Below are positions 32,986-41,891 of a stretch of DNA of 64,000 nt, in pieces. Under the pieces are notes generated by a model, which saw only the letters and a list, made by a program, of their open reading frames with translations, was not told the DNA's origin and searched no databases. This stretch comes from Segatella copri. Lineage in GTDB: Bacteria; Bacteroidota; Bacteroidia; Bacteroidales; Bacteroidaceae. The stretch spans positions 1-64,000 of the forward strand of contig NZ_JAHOEA010000005.1 in NCBI RefSeq assembly GCF_019127135.1, read 5' to 3'. Both the position numbers and the translations under genes were made by a program. The number at the start of each line of letters is the position of its first letter. The stretch's first letter is position 1.

Positions 32986-35094
32986 ATGAAAATAATCTAC
33001 TTAACGGTTGTCTTGGTTTTGGCTACATGCTTCACCGCCAAGGCACAGAAGGGGTACAAGAATGTGCTCCGCGAAACCAACATGGCTTTCTACAAAACGG
33101 AACAGGCAAAGCAGGTGGGTAACCAGATTCTTGCTTACCAGAGAGTAACCGGCGGATGGCCCAAGAACATCGACATGGTGAAACCGATGAGCCATGAAGA
33201 GATGGAGAAAGTATTGGGCGAGAAGAACCGCCAGGACGACTCCACCACCGACAACGATGCCACCAACATACAGATGCTCTATCTGGCACGACTCTACCAG
33301 GCTACCAAGACACAGAAATACAAGGAAGCCTTCTGCAAAGGCGTGGAATATCTCCTGAGCGGACAGTATGCCAACGGAGGATGGCCACAGTTCTGGCCTA
33401 AGATGCGCGACTACCAGATACACATCACCTTCAACGACAATGCCATGGTGAACACCATGAAACTGCTACGCGACGTCTACCAGCAGAAAGCACCATTTAA
33501 CAAAGGACTTACAGACAAGAACCTCAGAGAGAAAGCCAGAAAGGCTTTTGACAAGGGAGTAGACTGCATCCTGCGCTGCCAGATAAGAGTGAACGGCAAA
33601 CCTACCGTATGGTGCCAGCAGCACGACCGTGAAACCTTTGCTCCTGCCCCAGCCCGCGCCTTCGAGCTGGCTTCATTCTGTTCATCAGAAAGTGCCAGTA
33701 TCGTTAAACTCCTGCTCGAAATTCCTAACCCTTCAGAAGAGATAAAGGAAGCCGTAAGAGGAGCCATGCAATGGTTTGATGACTATAAACTGACCGGACT
33801 CAAGGTGGTAAGAACGGGCGAATACGGCTCACCTTACCGCAACACCACATTGGTAAAAGACCCTGCAGGCACACCCCTGTGGGCAAGATTCTACGACCTG
33901 AAGAACTGCGAACCATTCGTCTGCGACCGCGATGGTATTCCACGCAAGAGTATGCAGGAGATAGGAACCGAACGCCGAAACGGATACGGCTGGTATCAGG
34001 ACGCACCAGCCATGCTCTACCCGCTCTATCAGAAATGGGCTGAGAAATATGACAAAGCCCATCTGCTCAACATCAGCCTCAACACAAAAGGCAAGAACGA
34101 AACCGGACAGCTGGACCTCACCCACTTCAGCAAGCCAAGCCTGTCAGACTTCAACGCCATCGTAAAAGCCGGTGAAACGATACAGGCTGCCATAGAGAAG
34201 GCTCCAGCCAACAGCGTTACACCTTATATTATATATGTACGCAACGGCAAATATCACGAAAAAGTAATCATCGACAAGCCAAACATCGTACTGGTAGGCG
34301 AAAACAGAGACAGCGTCATCATAGAATATGCCGAGACTGCCCAGTCGCAAACCATCAAGCAATACAAAGGCAAGGATGTTCACCAGGGAGTCATCGTCCT
34401 GACTGAAGACGCCAACGACTGCGTTATCAGCGGAATCACCGTATACAACAACTACGGCTCTACCGTTGAGAAGACTACCACCCATCAGATGGCAATCTTC
34501 GGCAGAGGCACACGCACCATCATCACCAACAGCAATATCTATGCAGATGGCAATGATGCCTTGTCGCTCTGGTGCAAGCAGGATGGAATGTACTATCATG
34601 CCGACCTCTTTCTGCGCTGTCCGGGAGTAGACTTCATCTGTCCTCGAGGCACCTGCTACGCTACCCGCTGCAAGTTCCTGGGCGACAGCCGTGCCATCAT
34701 CTGGCACGACGGCAGAGGAGACATCAACAACAAGTTTGTGATTACGAACTCATCGTTTGATGCATTATCGCCTACCAAGTTGGGCAGATATCATCACGAC
34801 CACCAGTTCTACCTCATCAACTGCAAGATGTCGAAGAACATACTGGACAGCAACATCAGCTATGCCTATACCGACAAGGTGCTCGACCCATGTCCATGGG
34901 GACAACGAGTATACTATTACGGCTGTGAGCGTGAGGGTGGCAACAGCGGCTGGCTCAGCGACAACCTGAGCACGGCACCCGGTTCACCGGCATTCCATGC
35001 CGTTACAGCCAAATGGACCTTCATGGGCAAATGGGATCCGGAGGCAAGACTCAGAAACCTCTGGCATGTATTGAAATATCAAGTAGAATACTAA
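32986..35094 (+). CDS. PL10 pectate lyase - CE8 pectin methylesterase fusion
   Basis: 702 residues with a signal peptide (MKIIYLTVVLVLATCFTAKA). Residues about 25-365 are a PL10-type lyase: helical-toroid segments ending in NGGWPQFWP, DNDATNIQMLYLA and RRNGYGWYQDAPAMLYPLYQKW. Residues about 380-690 are a CE8-type beta-helix esterase: GETIQAAIEKAP, NDALSLWCKQDGMYYHADLFL, CPGVDFICPRG and LGRYHHDHQF, where QD and VDFI carry the expected catalytic Asp residues. The two activities would demethylate and cleave homogalacturonan in the periplasm or at the surface. The SusC/SusD genes follow within 26 bp, so it heads a pectin uptake operon next to the divergent ThiD-AraC regulator. Confidence 0.88.
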   Translation: MKIIYLTVVLVLATCFTAKAQKGYKNVLRETNMAFYKTEQAKQVGNQILAYQRVTGGWPKNIDMVKPMSHEEMEKVLGEKNRQDDSTTDNDATNIQMLYLARLYQATKTQKYKEAFCKGVEYLLSGQYANGGWPQFWPKMRDYQIHITFNDNAMVNTMKLLRDVYQQKAPFNKGLTDKNLREKARKAFDKGVDCILRCQIRVNGKPTVWCQQHDRETFAPAPARAFELASFCSSESASIVKLLLEIPNPSEEIKEAVRGAMQWFDDYKLTGLKVVRTGEYGSPYRNTTLVKDPAGTPLWARFYDLKNCEPFVCDRDGIPRKSMQEIGTERRNGYGWYQDAPAMLYPLYQKWAEKYDKAHLLNISLNTKGKNETGQLDLTHFSKPSLSDFNAIVKAGETIQAAIEKAPANSVTPYIIYVRNGKYHEKVIIDKPNIVLVGENRDSVIIEYAETAQSQTIKQYKGKDVHQGVIVLTEDANDCVISGITVYNNYGSTVEKTTTHQMAIFGRGTRTIITNSNIYADGNDALSLWCKQDGMYYHADLFLRCPGVDFICPRGTCYATRCKFLGDSRAIIWHDGRGDINNKFVITNSSFDALSPTKLGRYHHDHQFYLINCKMSKNILDSNISYAYTDKVLDPCPWGQRVYYYGCEREGGNSGWLSDNLSTAPGSPAFHAVTAKWTFMGKWDPEARLRNLWHVLKYQVEY

Positions 35095-35119
35095 GTATAA
35101 CTAAATTAAAAAATCTTTT

Positions 35120-38100
35120 ATGGATCTACAAATCAAGAAAGGCGCATTAGCCTTATCATTAAGCTTGTGCTGTGTAGGTGCATTCGCACAGAAGACCATC
35201 ACAGGTACAGTAAAAGATGCAACTGGAGAACCATTAATTGGCGTTACCATCCAAACAGCAAAAGGCGGTGGTACTGTAACCGATTATGACGGAAACTTCA
35301 GCCTTAGCAATCTAAAGGTAGGTGAAAAGCTTACGATTTCCTATGTAGGATGTAAGACCAAGATTGTCACCGTTAGCAACCATCCTACGATGAATATTGT
35401 TCTAGAGTCATCAGACAAATCGCTCGATGAAGTCGTTGTCATCGGTTACGGTACGATGAAACGCCGCGACCTGACAGGTGCCGTAGCATCAGTAACAGGC
35501 GACAAGCTGGCACAGAACCCAGTATCCAATATTGCCGAGGCGCTGCAAGGCCAGCTTCCTGGCGTAACCGTTACTTCTCAGGACGGTCGTCCGGGAGCCA
35601 GCATGAGCATCCGTGTACGTGGTGGCGGTTCCATCACCCAGAGCAACGATCCGCTCTTCATCGTAGACGGAGTACAGGTATCAAGCATTGATGACATCCC
35701 AGCCGACAATATCGAAAGCATCGACGTGCTCAAGGATGCAGCCTCTACAGCCATCTACGGTGCCCGCGGTGCCAACGGTGTTATCCTTATTACCACCAAG
35801 AATGCCAAAGAGGGAAAGGTAAACGTAAAATACAACATGTATTTCAGAGTAAAGGAAAAGCCGGAAACCTACAAACAGGAGAGCGCCTACGATTACGTGC
35901 TGCGCAACTGGAGCTACGCTACAGCCTATAATGCAAAAGACGGGCAGGATATTGCCAAATACTTTGGCGTAGGCAGCGAGAACGGCAACCATCTGGAGGA
36001 ATACAAATCGATGGGAACCCACAATTACCAGGACGATCTTCTGGGCAGTTCACACTCCTGGAACCACGACTTAAGCATAAGCGGCGGTACAGAGCGTACC
36101 AAATATTATGCAACCCTGAACTATATCAACGACAAGGGTTCATTGAACAACACCGGTTTCCGCCGCTGGAACGGTAACGTGAAACTGACACAGGACATCA
36201 ACAAAAAACTGAAATGGAACCTGGATGCACGCTACAGCGAGATGCAGTTCAAGGGAGCCAAGTTTGAATATGCCACCTGTTCATACAACTTCCGCCCAAT
36301 CGACACTCCACTCGGAGAAGATGACGGCAGCTTGCTCGGTTTGGGAGATTCACACGTATCGCAGTCTTTCAATCCTGTATCAATTTACGACAACTATACC
36401 AGCATCCATACCCGCAACAGAATGCGTGCCAACAACTCATTGATCTGGACGCCAATCAAGGGGCTGACAGGAAAGACTGAACTGACCCTGGGTCGCAACT
36501 GGAGTGAGCAGAAGACATGGGATGGAGGTTTCGAAGAAGGCTACAGCCATGCCAAGTTAAAGAAGTCTGACGGATATCATGTAAAGTGGACTTCTACCAT
36601 CAACTACAACGTACAAGGTTTAGGCAAGGACCATAAACTCGACCTGCTCGCCGGTAATGAGGTTTTGGCAAGCAAGAGCAGTTCTACCACCTTCGATGGT
36701 TATGGCTATCCGGAAGAATGGGATATGAACACCGCATTCGGTATGCTCGACATGACCAATAAGGACCCAGACCTGAAAATAGATAAGGATACATACGTCA
36801 ACAACATTGCCATACCAGAGCATTCTTTGTCATGGTTCGGCCGTGCCAACTATTCTTATCAGAGCCGCTACCTGTTTACCGCCACCTTCCGTGCCGACGG
36901 CAGTTCCAAGTTTGCACCTAATCATCACTGGGGTTACTTCCCTGCAGCCGCAGCCGCATGGCGTATCTCAGACGAAGCATGGATGAAAGGTACAGAAGAC
37001 TGGTTGAGTAACCTGAAACTCCGTCTCTCATATGGTACAGCAGGAAATGACAACATCAACTCTTCCCTATGGAAGGATACATGGCAGAAGAGCACCACTA
37101 CCGTAGATGGAGAAATCGTTGACACCTACGTACCAGGCAGCATGATGGGCAATCCGGACCTGAAATGGGAAACCACTATTTCCCGTAACGCAGGTATTGA
37201 CTTCGGTTTCTGGAACGGAAAACTCCGCGGTACACTGGACTTCTATTGGAACACTACCAAGAACATCCTGATGATGGTGCCTATCGATACTTCTACAGGT
37301 TACACCTATCAGTTCCAGAACGTAGGTAAGACATCCAACAAGGGTGTAGAGCTTGCACTCAGCTACGAGATAGTACGCAACAAGGACTTTAACCTGAGCT
37401 TCGGTATGACCTACAACTTCAACCATAACAACATCGACGATCTCTTCGACGGCGTATTGGCAGATACTCATACCGGCTGGGGCTCAACCACCCGTCTTCC
37501 ATACTACGACTACGTAATCCGCAAGGGAAACCCAGTGGGTCTGATCCAGGGCTACAAGTCACAAGGAATCTATACAGTAGATGACTTCAACGTCAGCGCA
37601 GATGGCGTATGGACTCTGAAGCCAGGTATTCCAGACAACGTAGACAACATCGGTAACTTTGCCGGTGCCGAGAACTATAAGCGTCCAGAAGACCAGAAGG
37701 CATTCCCAGGTATGGCTAAGTTTGCAGATACAGATGGTGATGGAAAGATTACCTCCAGTGATGTAACCATCATCGGCAAGACAAAGCCTCAGCACACCGG
37801 CGGTTTCAACTTCTCCGGTCATTACAAGAACCTGGACTTCACCGCCAACTTCACCTATCAGATAGGCGGCAAGGTTTATAATGCCAATGCCCTTCATGAT
37901 ATGATGGGTGGTAAGGACACCTGGTATGGTGCAGCCAAGCTTAATATCGTAAGCGACTGCTGGAAGATGTACAATGTAGACAGCAAGGGCGATCTTTACG
38001 CCGTGACAGACCCAACCGAGCTGAAGGCTCTCAATGCCGGCGCCAAGTATGCTCTGCCATTTGCTGAAGTAGGTCTGGTAACATCCGACTTCATAGAAGA

Positions 38101-38359
38101 TGCCTCTTACCTTCGCCTGCAGAATCTCTCCGTAGGCTACACCTTCCCAAAGAGATGGATGAAACCTCTCGGAATCAGTAATCTCCGTGTGTACGCAACA
38201 GCAACCAACCTGTTCTGCATCACCGGTTATAGTGGTATCGACCCAGACGTCAACACCAACTTCGATGCTGGCGGCAACGGATTTCCTACCCCTAATTACG
38301 ATTACCAGGCATATCCAAAGACACGCTCTTGGACATTCGGTGTAAACTTATCATTCTAA
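35120..38359 (+). CDS. SusC-family TonB-dependent transporter (pectin locus)
   Basis: 1079 residues. Signal peptide ending AFAQ (about 24), carboxypeptidase-regulatory-like domain (about 28-100, ITGTVKDATGEPLIGV), TonB box SLDEVVVIGYG, plug with PLFIVDGVQVSSIDDIPADNIESIDVLKDAASTAIYGA, and a barrel ending WTFGVNLSF. It follows the PL10-CE8 gene by 25 bp and precedes its SusD by 21 bp. The likely substrate is oligogalacturonide or another pectin fragment, judged from the enzyme next to it. Confidence 0.95.
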   Translation: MDLQIKKGALALSLSLCCVGAFAQKTITGTVKDATGEPLIGVTIQTAKGGGTVTDYDGNFSLSNLKVGEKLTISYVGCKTKIVTVSNHPTMNIVLESSDKSLDEVVVIGYGTMKRRDLTGAVASVTGDKLAQNPVSNIAEALQGQLPGVTVTSQDGRPGASMSIRVRGGGSITQSNDPLFIVDGVQVSSIDDIPADNIESIDVLKDAASTAIYGARGANGVILITTKNAKEGKVNVKYNMYFRVKEKPETYKQESAYDYVLRNWSYATAYNAKDGQDIAKYFGVGSENGNHLEEYKSMGTHNYQDDLLGSSHSWNHDLSISGGTERTKYYATLNYINDKGSLNNTGFRRWNGNVKLTQDINKKLKWNLDARYSEMQFKGAKFEYATCSYNFRPIDTPLGEDDGSLLGLGDSHVSQSFNPVSIYDNYTSIHTRNRMRANNSLIWTPIKGLTGKTELTLGRNWSEQKTWDGGFEEGYSHAKLKKSDGYHVKWTSTINYNVQGLGKDHKLDLLAGNEVLASKSSSTTFDGYGYPEEWDMNTAFGMLDMTNKDPDLKIDKDTYVNNIAIPEHSLSWFGRANYSYQSRYLFTATFRADGSSKFAPNHHWGYFPAAAAAWRISDEAWMKGTEDWLSNLKLRLSYGTAGNDNINSSLWKDTWQKSTTTVDGEIVDTYVPGSMMGNPDLKWETTISRNAGIDFGFWNGKLRGTLDFYWNTTKNILMMVPIDTSTGYTYQFQNVGKTSNKGVELALSYEIVRNKDFNLSFGMTYNFNHNNIDDLFDGVLADTHTGWGSTTRLPYYDYVIRKGNPVGLIQGYKSQGIYTVDDFNVSADGVWTLKPGIPDNVDNIGNFAGAENYKRPEDQKAFPGMAKFADTDGDGKITSSDVTIIGKTKPQHTGGFNFSGHYKNLDFTANFTYQIGGKVYNANALHDMMGGKDTWYGAAKLNIVSDCWKMYNVDSKGDLYAVTDPTELKALNAGAKYALPFAEVGLVTSDFIEDASYLRLQNLSVGYTFPKRWMKPLGISNLRVYATATNLFCITGYSGIDPDVNTNFDAGGNGFPTPNYDYQAYPKTRSWTFGVNLSF

Positions 38360-38380
38360 TATACAAATAAGGAAACAGAT

Positions 38381-40555
38381 ATGAAAAATAAATTTTTATA
38401 TATCGCTCTATACGCTGCAGGAATGCTGGGTGCTACCTCATGCAGCGACTATTTGGAAACGAAATCACCTTCTACCGTAGATGCAGATTTCGTTTTCTCC
38501 AGCACAGCCACAGCCAAGGCAGCACTGGAAGGAGCCAAAGCAGCCATGCATGGTGCCTACAGTTCACACATCTTCGGCGACGGACTCTACTATGCAGCCG
38601 ACATTGCCGGTTCCGACATCATGCGCCATCCGGAAGGATACGCCAAGCAGCCTGGCCGCCATCCGGCTGAAGCATTCTACCGCAACGGAACCGAGACCGG
38701 TGCCTACGCACTTACCTCGTACATGAAAGAAGGAACAGACGGTACATACGGCTACCTCTTCAGCGTAATCGGTAAATGCAACGCCATTACTACAGCTTTC
38801 GAACAGAAGGACAACTTCGAGGAGATGATGAGCCAGTCGGAACCTACTGAGCTGAGCCAGCTTTATGGTGAAGCCGTAGCCATCCGCGCAACCTGCTACA
38901 GAGAACTCATCAAGTATTTCGGCGACGTTCAGTTCCAGTCAACATTCGGCGTGGCAGCTGGCGGATTGGTAAGCCGCGATTCTATCTATGACGTCTGCAT
39001 CGAGCAACTCAAGAAGGTAGAGCCTCACATGTACGTTCTGGGCACCTGTCCAACCTATGCCAACAATGCGAAGAACTATTACTCACGCACCTATGTAGAC
39101 GGTCTCATTGGCCGCATGGCATTGGAGGCCGGTGGTTACCAGACCCGCCGAAACGACATCAAGCGAGTAGATGGCAAGGGCAATCCGCTCACCTTCGAAG
39201 CCCTCGGCACTGATAACCAGAACGCCACTTATGGCCGCCGTTCAGACTGGAAGAATCTTTATGCCACAGCCAAGGAATACTTCAAGAAGGCCATCGACAA
39301 CGCAGGTACTGCCGTTTTCCACGAAACAGACCCTCGCTCAGAAGACAAGAATGGACGTGTCTACAACAATCCATACCAATACTTCTTCCAGCAGTTACAT
39401 GATGCTGACGCCACCTATGCTGACGAAAGCATCTACGAGGAGCCTTTCACTCAGGGTTCGACAGGCAATGATCCACGCCCATACTCTTTGGGGCGTCCTT
39501 CAAATGGTGGTTCCAAGGTAGCATACCCTTGCAAGAACTACGGACAGGGACGTATCAACCCAGCCTTCTATTATGGTGATTTCGATCCTAAGGACCTGCG
39601 CCGAGACGTATCATGCACCGTAACAGGAAGTACCGGAAAGGGCATTGAGGCTCTGATTCCATTCACACCGGGTTCCAAGCAAAGTGCAGGCGGTATCAGC
39701 TGCAACAAATTTGATGAGAACCGACAGACTACGGTCTGGACTCAGGCACAGCGCCGTTCCGGTATCAATGCTCCATACATGCGATTGTCAGAAATGTATC
39801 TTGGCTATGCAGAGGCTTGCGCAGCAACAGGCGACAACGCAGAAGCAAAGACCTATCTTACAAAAGTTCGTAACCGTGCCTTCCGCACAGCTGATGAGGC
39901 AAACGTAGAAGGATTCATCAACAAAGAAGGTTCCTTGCTCAAGGCTATCATTGACGAGCGCGGATTCGAGTTTGCCGGCGAAGGCGACCGCCGTTTCACC
40001 TTGATACGTACTGGTCTGTTGCCTGAAAAGATCAAGAAGATTAAGGATCTTACCCGCAAGATGCTTGACGGTTTGAAGACAAATGGTTCATACACCTTCG
40101 AGAATGGCAATACCATCTCTGCCTACATCTATACCAAGAGCGTAGATGCTGCAGGTATGAAAGATGCCAACGGCAATACAATGTATGGTTACCGCTTGAC
40201 AACCCAGTGCCCAGAAGACAAAGAGAATGATCCTGTTCTTTATCCATCCTGGCGCGGCCAGAAGGACAATTGGGATGAGTTGGGCCTCGACTATGGTACC
40301 AAGACTCCAAAGACCAATCTTGCCATCAAAGGCTTGTTTGCACCGGTTTCTGACCAAGAAGCTGAAGAACTGACAAAGGATGGTTATAAAAAGGTAGATT
40401 GGGGAAAGACACTCGTAGACAATGATGATGAGTACTACAAGTATCTCTTCTATGATTACGACTACGTATCAGCACCTATCTATCTGTGGCCATTCACACC
40501 GAACATCATCGCAACAGGTGGATTCGTAAACGGATACGGATTCTCTAACAAGTAA
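38381..40555 (+). CDS. SusD/RagB-family lipoprotein (pectin locus)
   Basis: 724 residues, longer than the usual 500-600. Lipobox GATSC (Cys about 21), RATCYRELIKYFGDVQF, MRLSEMYLGYAEACAATGD, KTYLTKVRNRAF, and the C-terminal signature IIDERGFEFAGEGDRRFTLIRTG. A C-terminal extension of about 150 residues follows (from about 570), ending SAPIYLWPFTPNIIATGGFVNG. It would cap the SusC channel and bind pectic oligosaccharide outside. The operon ends at a bidirectional terminator. Confidence 0.93.
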   Translation: MKNKFLYIALYAAGMLGATSCSDYLETKSPSTVDADFVFSSTATAKAALEGAKAAMHGAYSSHIFGDGLYYAADIAGSDIMRHPEGYAKQPGRHPAEAFYRNGTETGAYALTSYMKEGTDGTYGYLFSVIGKCNAITTAFEQKDNFEEMMSQSEPTELSQLYGEAVAIRATCYRELIKYFGDVQFQSTFGVAAGGLVSRDSIYDVCIEQLKKVEPHMYVLGTCPTYANNAKNYYSRTYVDGLIGRMALEAGGYQTRRNDIKRVDGKGNPLTFEALGTDNQNATYGRRSDWKNLYATAKEYFKKAIDNAGTAVFHETDPRSEDKNGRVYNNPYQYFFQQLHDADATYADESIYEEPFTQGSTGNDPRPYSLGRPSNGGSKVAYPCKNYGQGRINPAFYYGDFDPKDLRRDVSCTVTGSTGKGIEALIPFTPGSKQSAGGISCNKFDENRQTTVWTQAQRRSGINAPYMRLSEMYLGYAEACAATGDNAEAKTYLTKVRNRAFRTADEANVEGFINKEGSLLKAIIDERGFEFAGEGDRRFTLIRTGLLPEKIKKIKDLTRKMLDGLKTNGSYTFENGNTISAYIYTKSVDAAGMKDANGNTMYGYRLTTQCPEDKENDPVLYPSWRGQKDNWDELGLDYGTKTPKTNLAIKGLFAPVSDQEAEELTKDGYKKVDWGKTLVDNDDEYYKYLFYDYDYVSAPIYLWPFTPNIIATGGFVNGYGFSNK

Positions 40556-40563
40556 ATAAAAAA

Positions 40564-40605
40564 AACAGCGAATTATTTGCATCGGAATGCATCTAATTCG
40601 CTGTT
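40564..40605. terminator. Bidirectional terminator between convergent operons
   Basis: Perfect 12-bp arms AACAGCGAATTA and TAATTCGCTGTT with A-run on the left and T-run on the right. It ends both the pectin locus and the nine-gene leftward operon. Confidence 0.9.
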
Positions 40606-40612
40606 TTCTTTT

Positions 40613-41104
40613 TTATTCTTCTGTAAGATCTTTACAATCCTTGAGTATCTCAGCAGGAACCTCATTGCAACGCTCGTAGCGGCTGATGTCGGTAACATCG
40701 TCCTTGGCGGTCCATATCATGGAACCCGATTTCAAGAGACGGGTTACGAGATAACTCTGGTTCCAGTCGCCCTTACCGTTATCATAGCTTCCGCTGATGA
40801 TGTAGCCCTGGTATGGATCGTTCTTGATAGCGAACGAACCGGTGATATGGCGACCATACATACTGTCAAACTTCTGATACATCTCGAAAGTCTGGTCCTT
40901 GCGGTTGAGAACGATGTAGCAGTATGTGCCCTCAGCAAGAGGTTCACCGTTCCACTCAGCCAACTTCCATGTGCCATGAAGATTGGCAGCAGTAACTTCC
41001 AGAGAAGGCTCCTCCGGTTCATCATCATCGCTGCTGCAGGCTGCAAAGCCGCAGGCAAACAAAGCAATCACCAGGAGGGTGAAGAGTTTTTTCAAATATT
41101 TCAT
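40613..41104 (-). CDS. Lipocalin-like lipoprotein
   Basis: 163 residues. Lipobox GFAAC (Cys about 22) followed by SSDDDEPEEP, typical of surface-exposed lipoproteins. The rest (HGTWKLAEWNGEPLAEG to MIWTAKDDVTDISRYERC) has the opening GTWKL motif and alternating strands of small Bacteroidota lipocalin-like domains. Ligand unknown. Last gene of the leftward operon, 38 bp after the DUF1573 gene and 8 bp before the terminator stem. The KYERCNEVPAEI tail may hold one structural Cys. Confidence 0.7.
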   Translation of the reverse strand: MKYLKKLFTLLVIALFACGFAACSSDDDEPEEPSLEVTAANLHGTWKLAEWNGEPLAEGTYCYIVLNRKDQTFEMYQKFDSMYGRHITGSFAIKNDPYQGYIISGSYDNGKGDWNQSYLVTRLLKSGSMIWTAKDDVTDISRYERCNEVPAEILKDCKDLTEE

Positions 41105-41113
41105 TGTCTTGGT

Positions 41114-41160
41114 ATTTTTTTCTTTTTTACTTTTTTACCCTTTTACCTTTTTACCTTTAC
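41114..41160. repeat. TTTTTACC microrepeat overlapping the DUF1573 stop codon
   Basis: Reiterated TTTTTAC(C) words, four to five copies, between the DUF1573 and lipocalin-like genes. On the minus strand the words are GGTAAAA, which supply the last codons and stop of the upstream gene. Confidence 0.6.
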
Positions 41161-41880
41161 AACGACCTGTATCGTTCTGTCAGACGGACGGGCATCCAAG
41201 CCCTCCAGAATAACAGGGAAGGTGAAGGATTCGGGCATCGTAGCCGGAATCTTATCGGCTATGATGGTGATGACGAGGTCAGCCTCATCACCCGGTTCTA
41301 TCACCTCAGGCTCTGTCGTAAGACGGGCATAAGGAGGAAGAAGGAGGCTGGATATACGGAGCGGCTTGTCACCGCTGTTTCCGCAGAGGATACGTGCCGC
41401 AGGCTCTGTGCCCGGCTTTACCTCTGTGATACTTGCCTTCGCCTGTTTCAGTCTGAGTGCGCCCATCTTGTGCGGATAGCGTGCCCACTGGTCAGCACCT
41501 GGCAGCACCTTGCCCGTTAAGGCAAGCTTAACGGCAGGCTGTCCCTCTACCTCTTTCAGATAGAGATAAGCACCCGTATTGATGGTGCCCGGATAGCGGT
41601 TAGGCGTGAAGGTGAGCTGCACCTGACAGGTATCGCCAGGCTTCATCACATCGCCCCTGACATAAGAACTGGTACATCCACAGGTGGTTCTCACCTGTGT
41701 GATGTGCAGTATCTTCTTGCTCACATTCTTACCTACGAAGGTGAAGGTGCGAGGCGCATCGTCCTCGGTCATCGAACCTGCATCGATAAGCGGATGCTCA
41801 AACTTCAGCAGTTCCTTCTGCGCATTCACCGTGACAGGCAAAGCCAGGAAGAAAAGCGATAGGAAAGCAAATATCTTCAT
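41143..41880 (-). CDS. DUF1573-domain exported protein
   Basis: 245 residues from the ATG at 41880 (MKIFAFLSLFFLALPVTVNA), which makes a clean signal peptide; the earlier start at 41901 would place extra residues before it. Residues about 25-130 form the DUF1573 Ig-like domain with FVGKNVSKKILHITQVRTTCGCTSSY (conserved TTCGCT) and FTPNRYPG. A second Ig-like half follows. DUF1573 proteins are common periplasmic or surface proteins of unknown function in Bacteroidota. The 3' end lies inside a GGTAAAA-type microrepeat so that the stop codon is part of the repeat. Confidence 0.75.
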   Translation of the reverse strand: MKIFAFLSLFFLALPVTVNAQKELLKFEHPLIDAGSMTEDDAPRTFTFVGKNVSKKILHITQVRTTCGCTSSYVRGDVMKPGDTCQVQLTFTPNRYPGTINTGAYLYLKEVEGQPAVKLALTGKVLPGADQWARYPHKMGALRLKQAKASITEVKPGTEPAARILCGNSGDKPLRISSLLLPPYARLTTEPEVIEPGDEADLVITIIADKIPATMPESFTFPVILEGLDARPSDRTIQVVVKVKR

Positions 41881-41891
41881 ATTACATCCAA

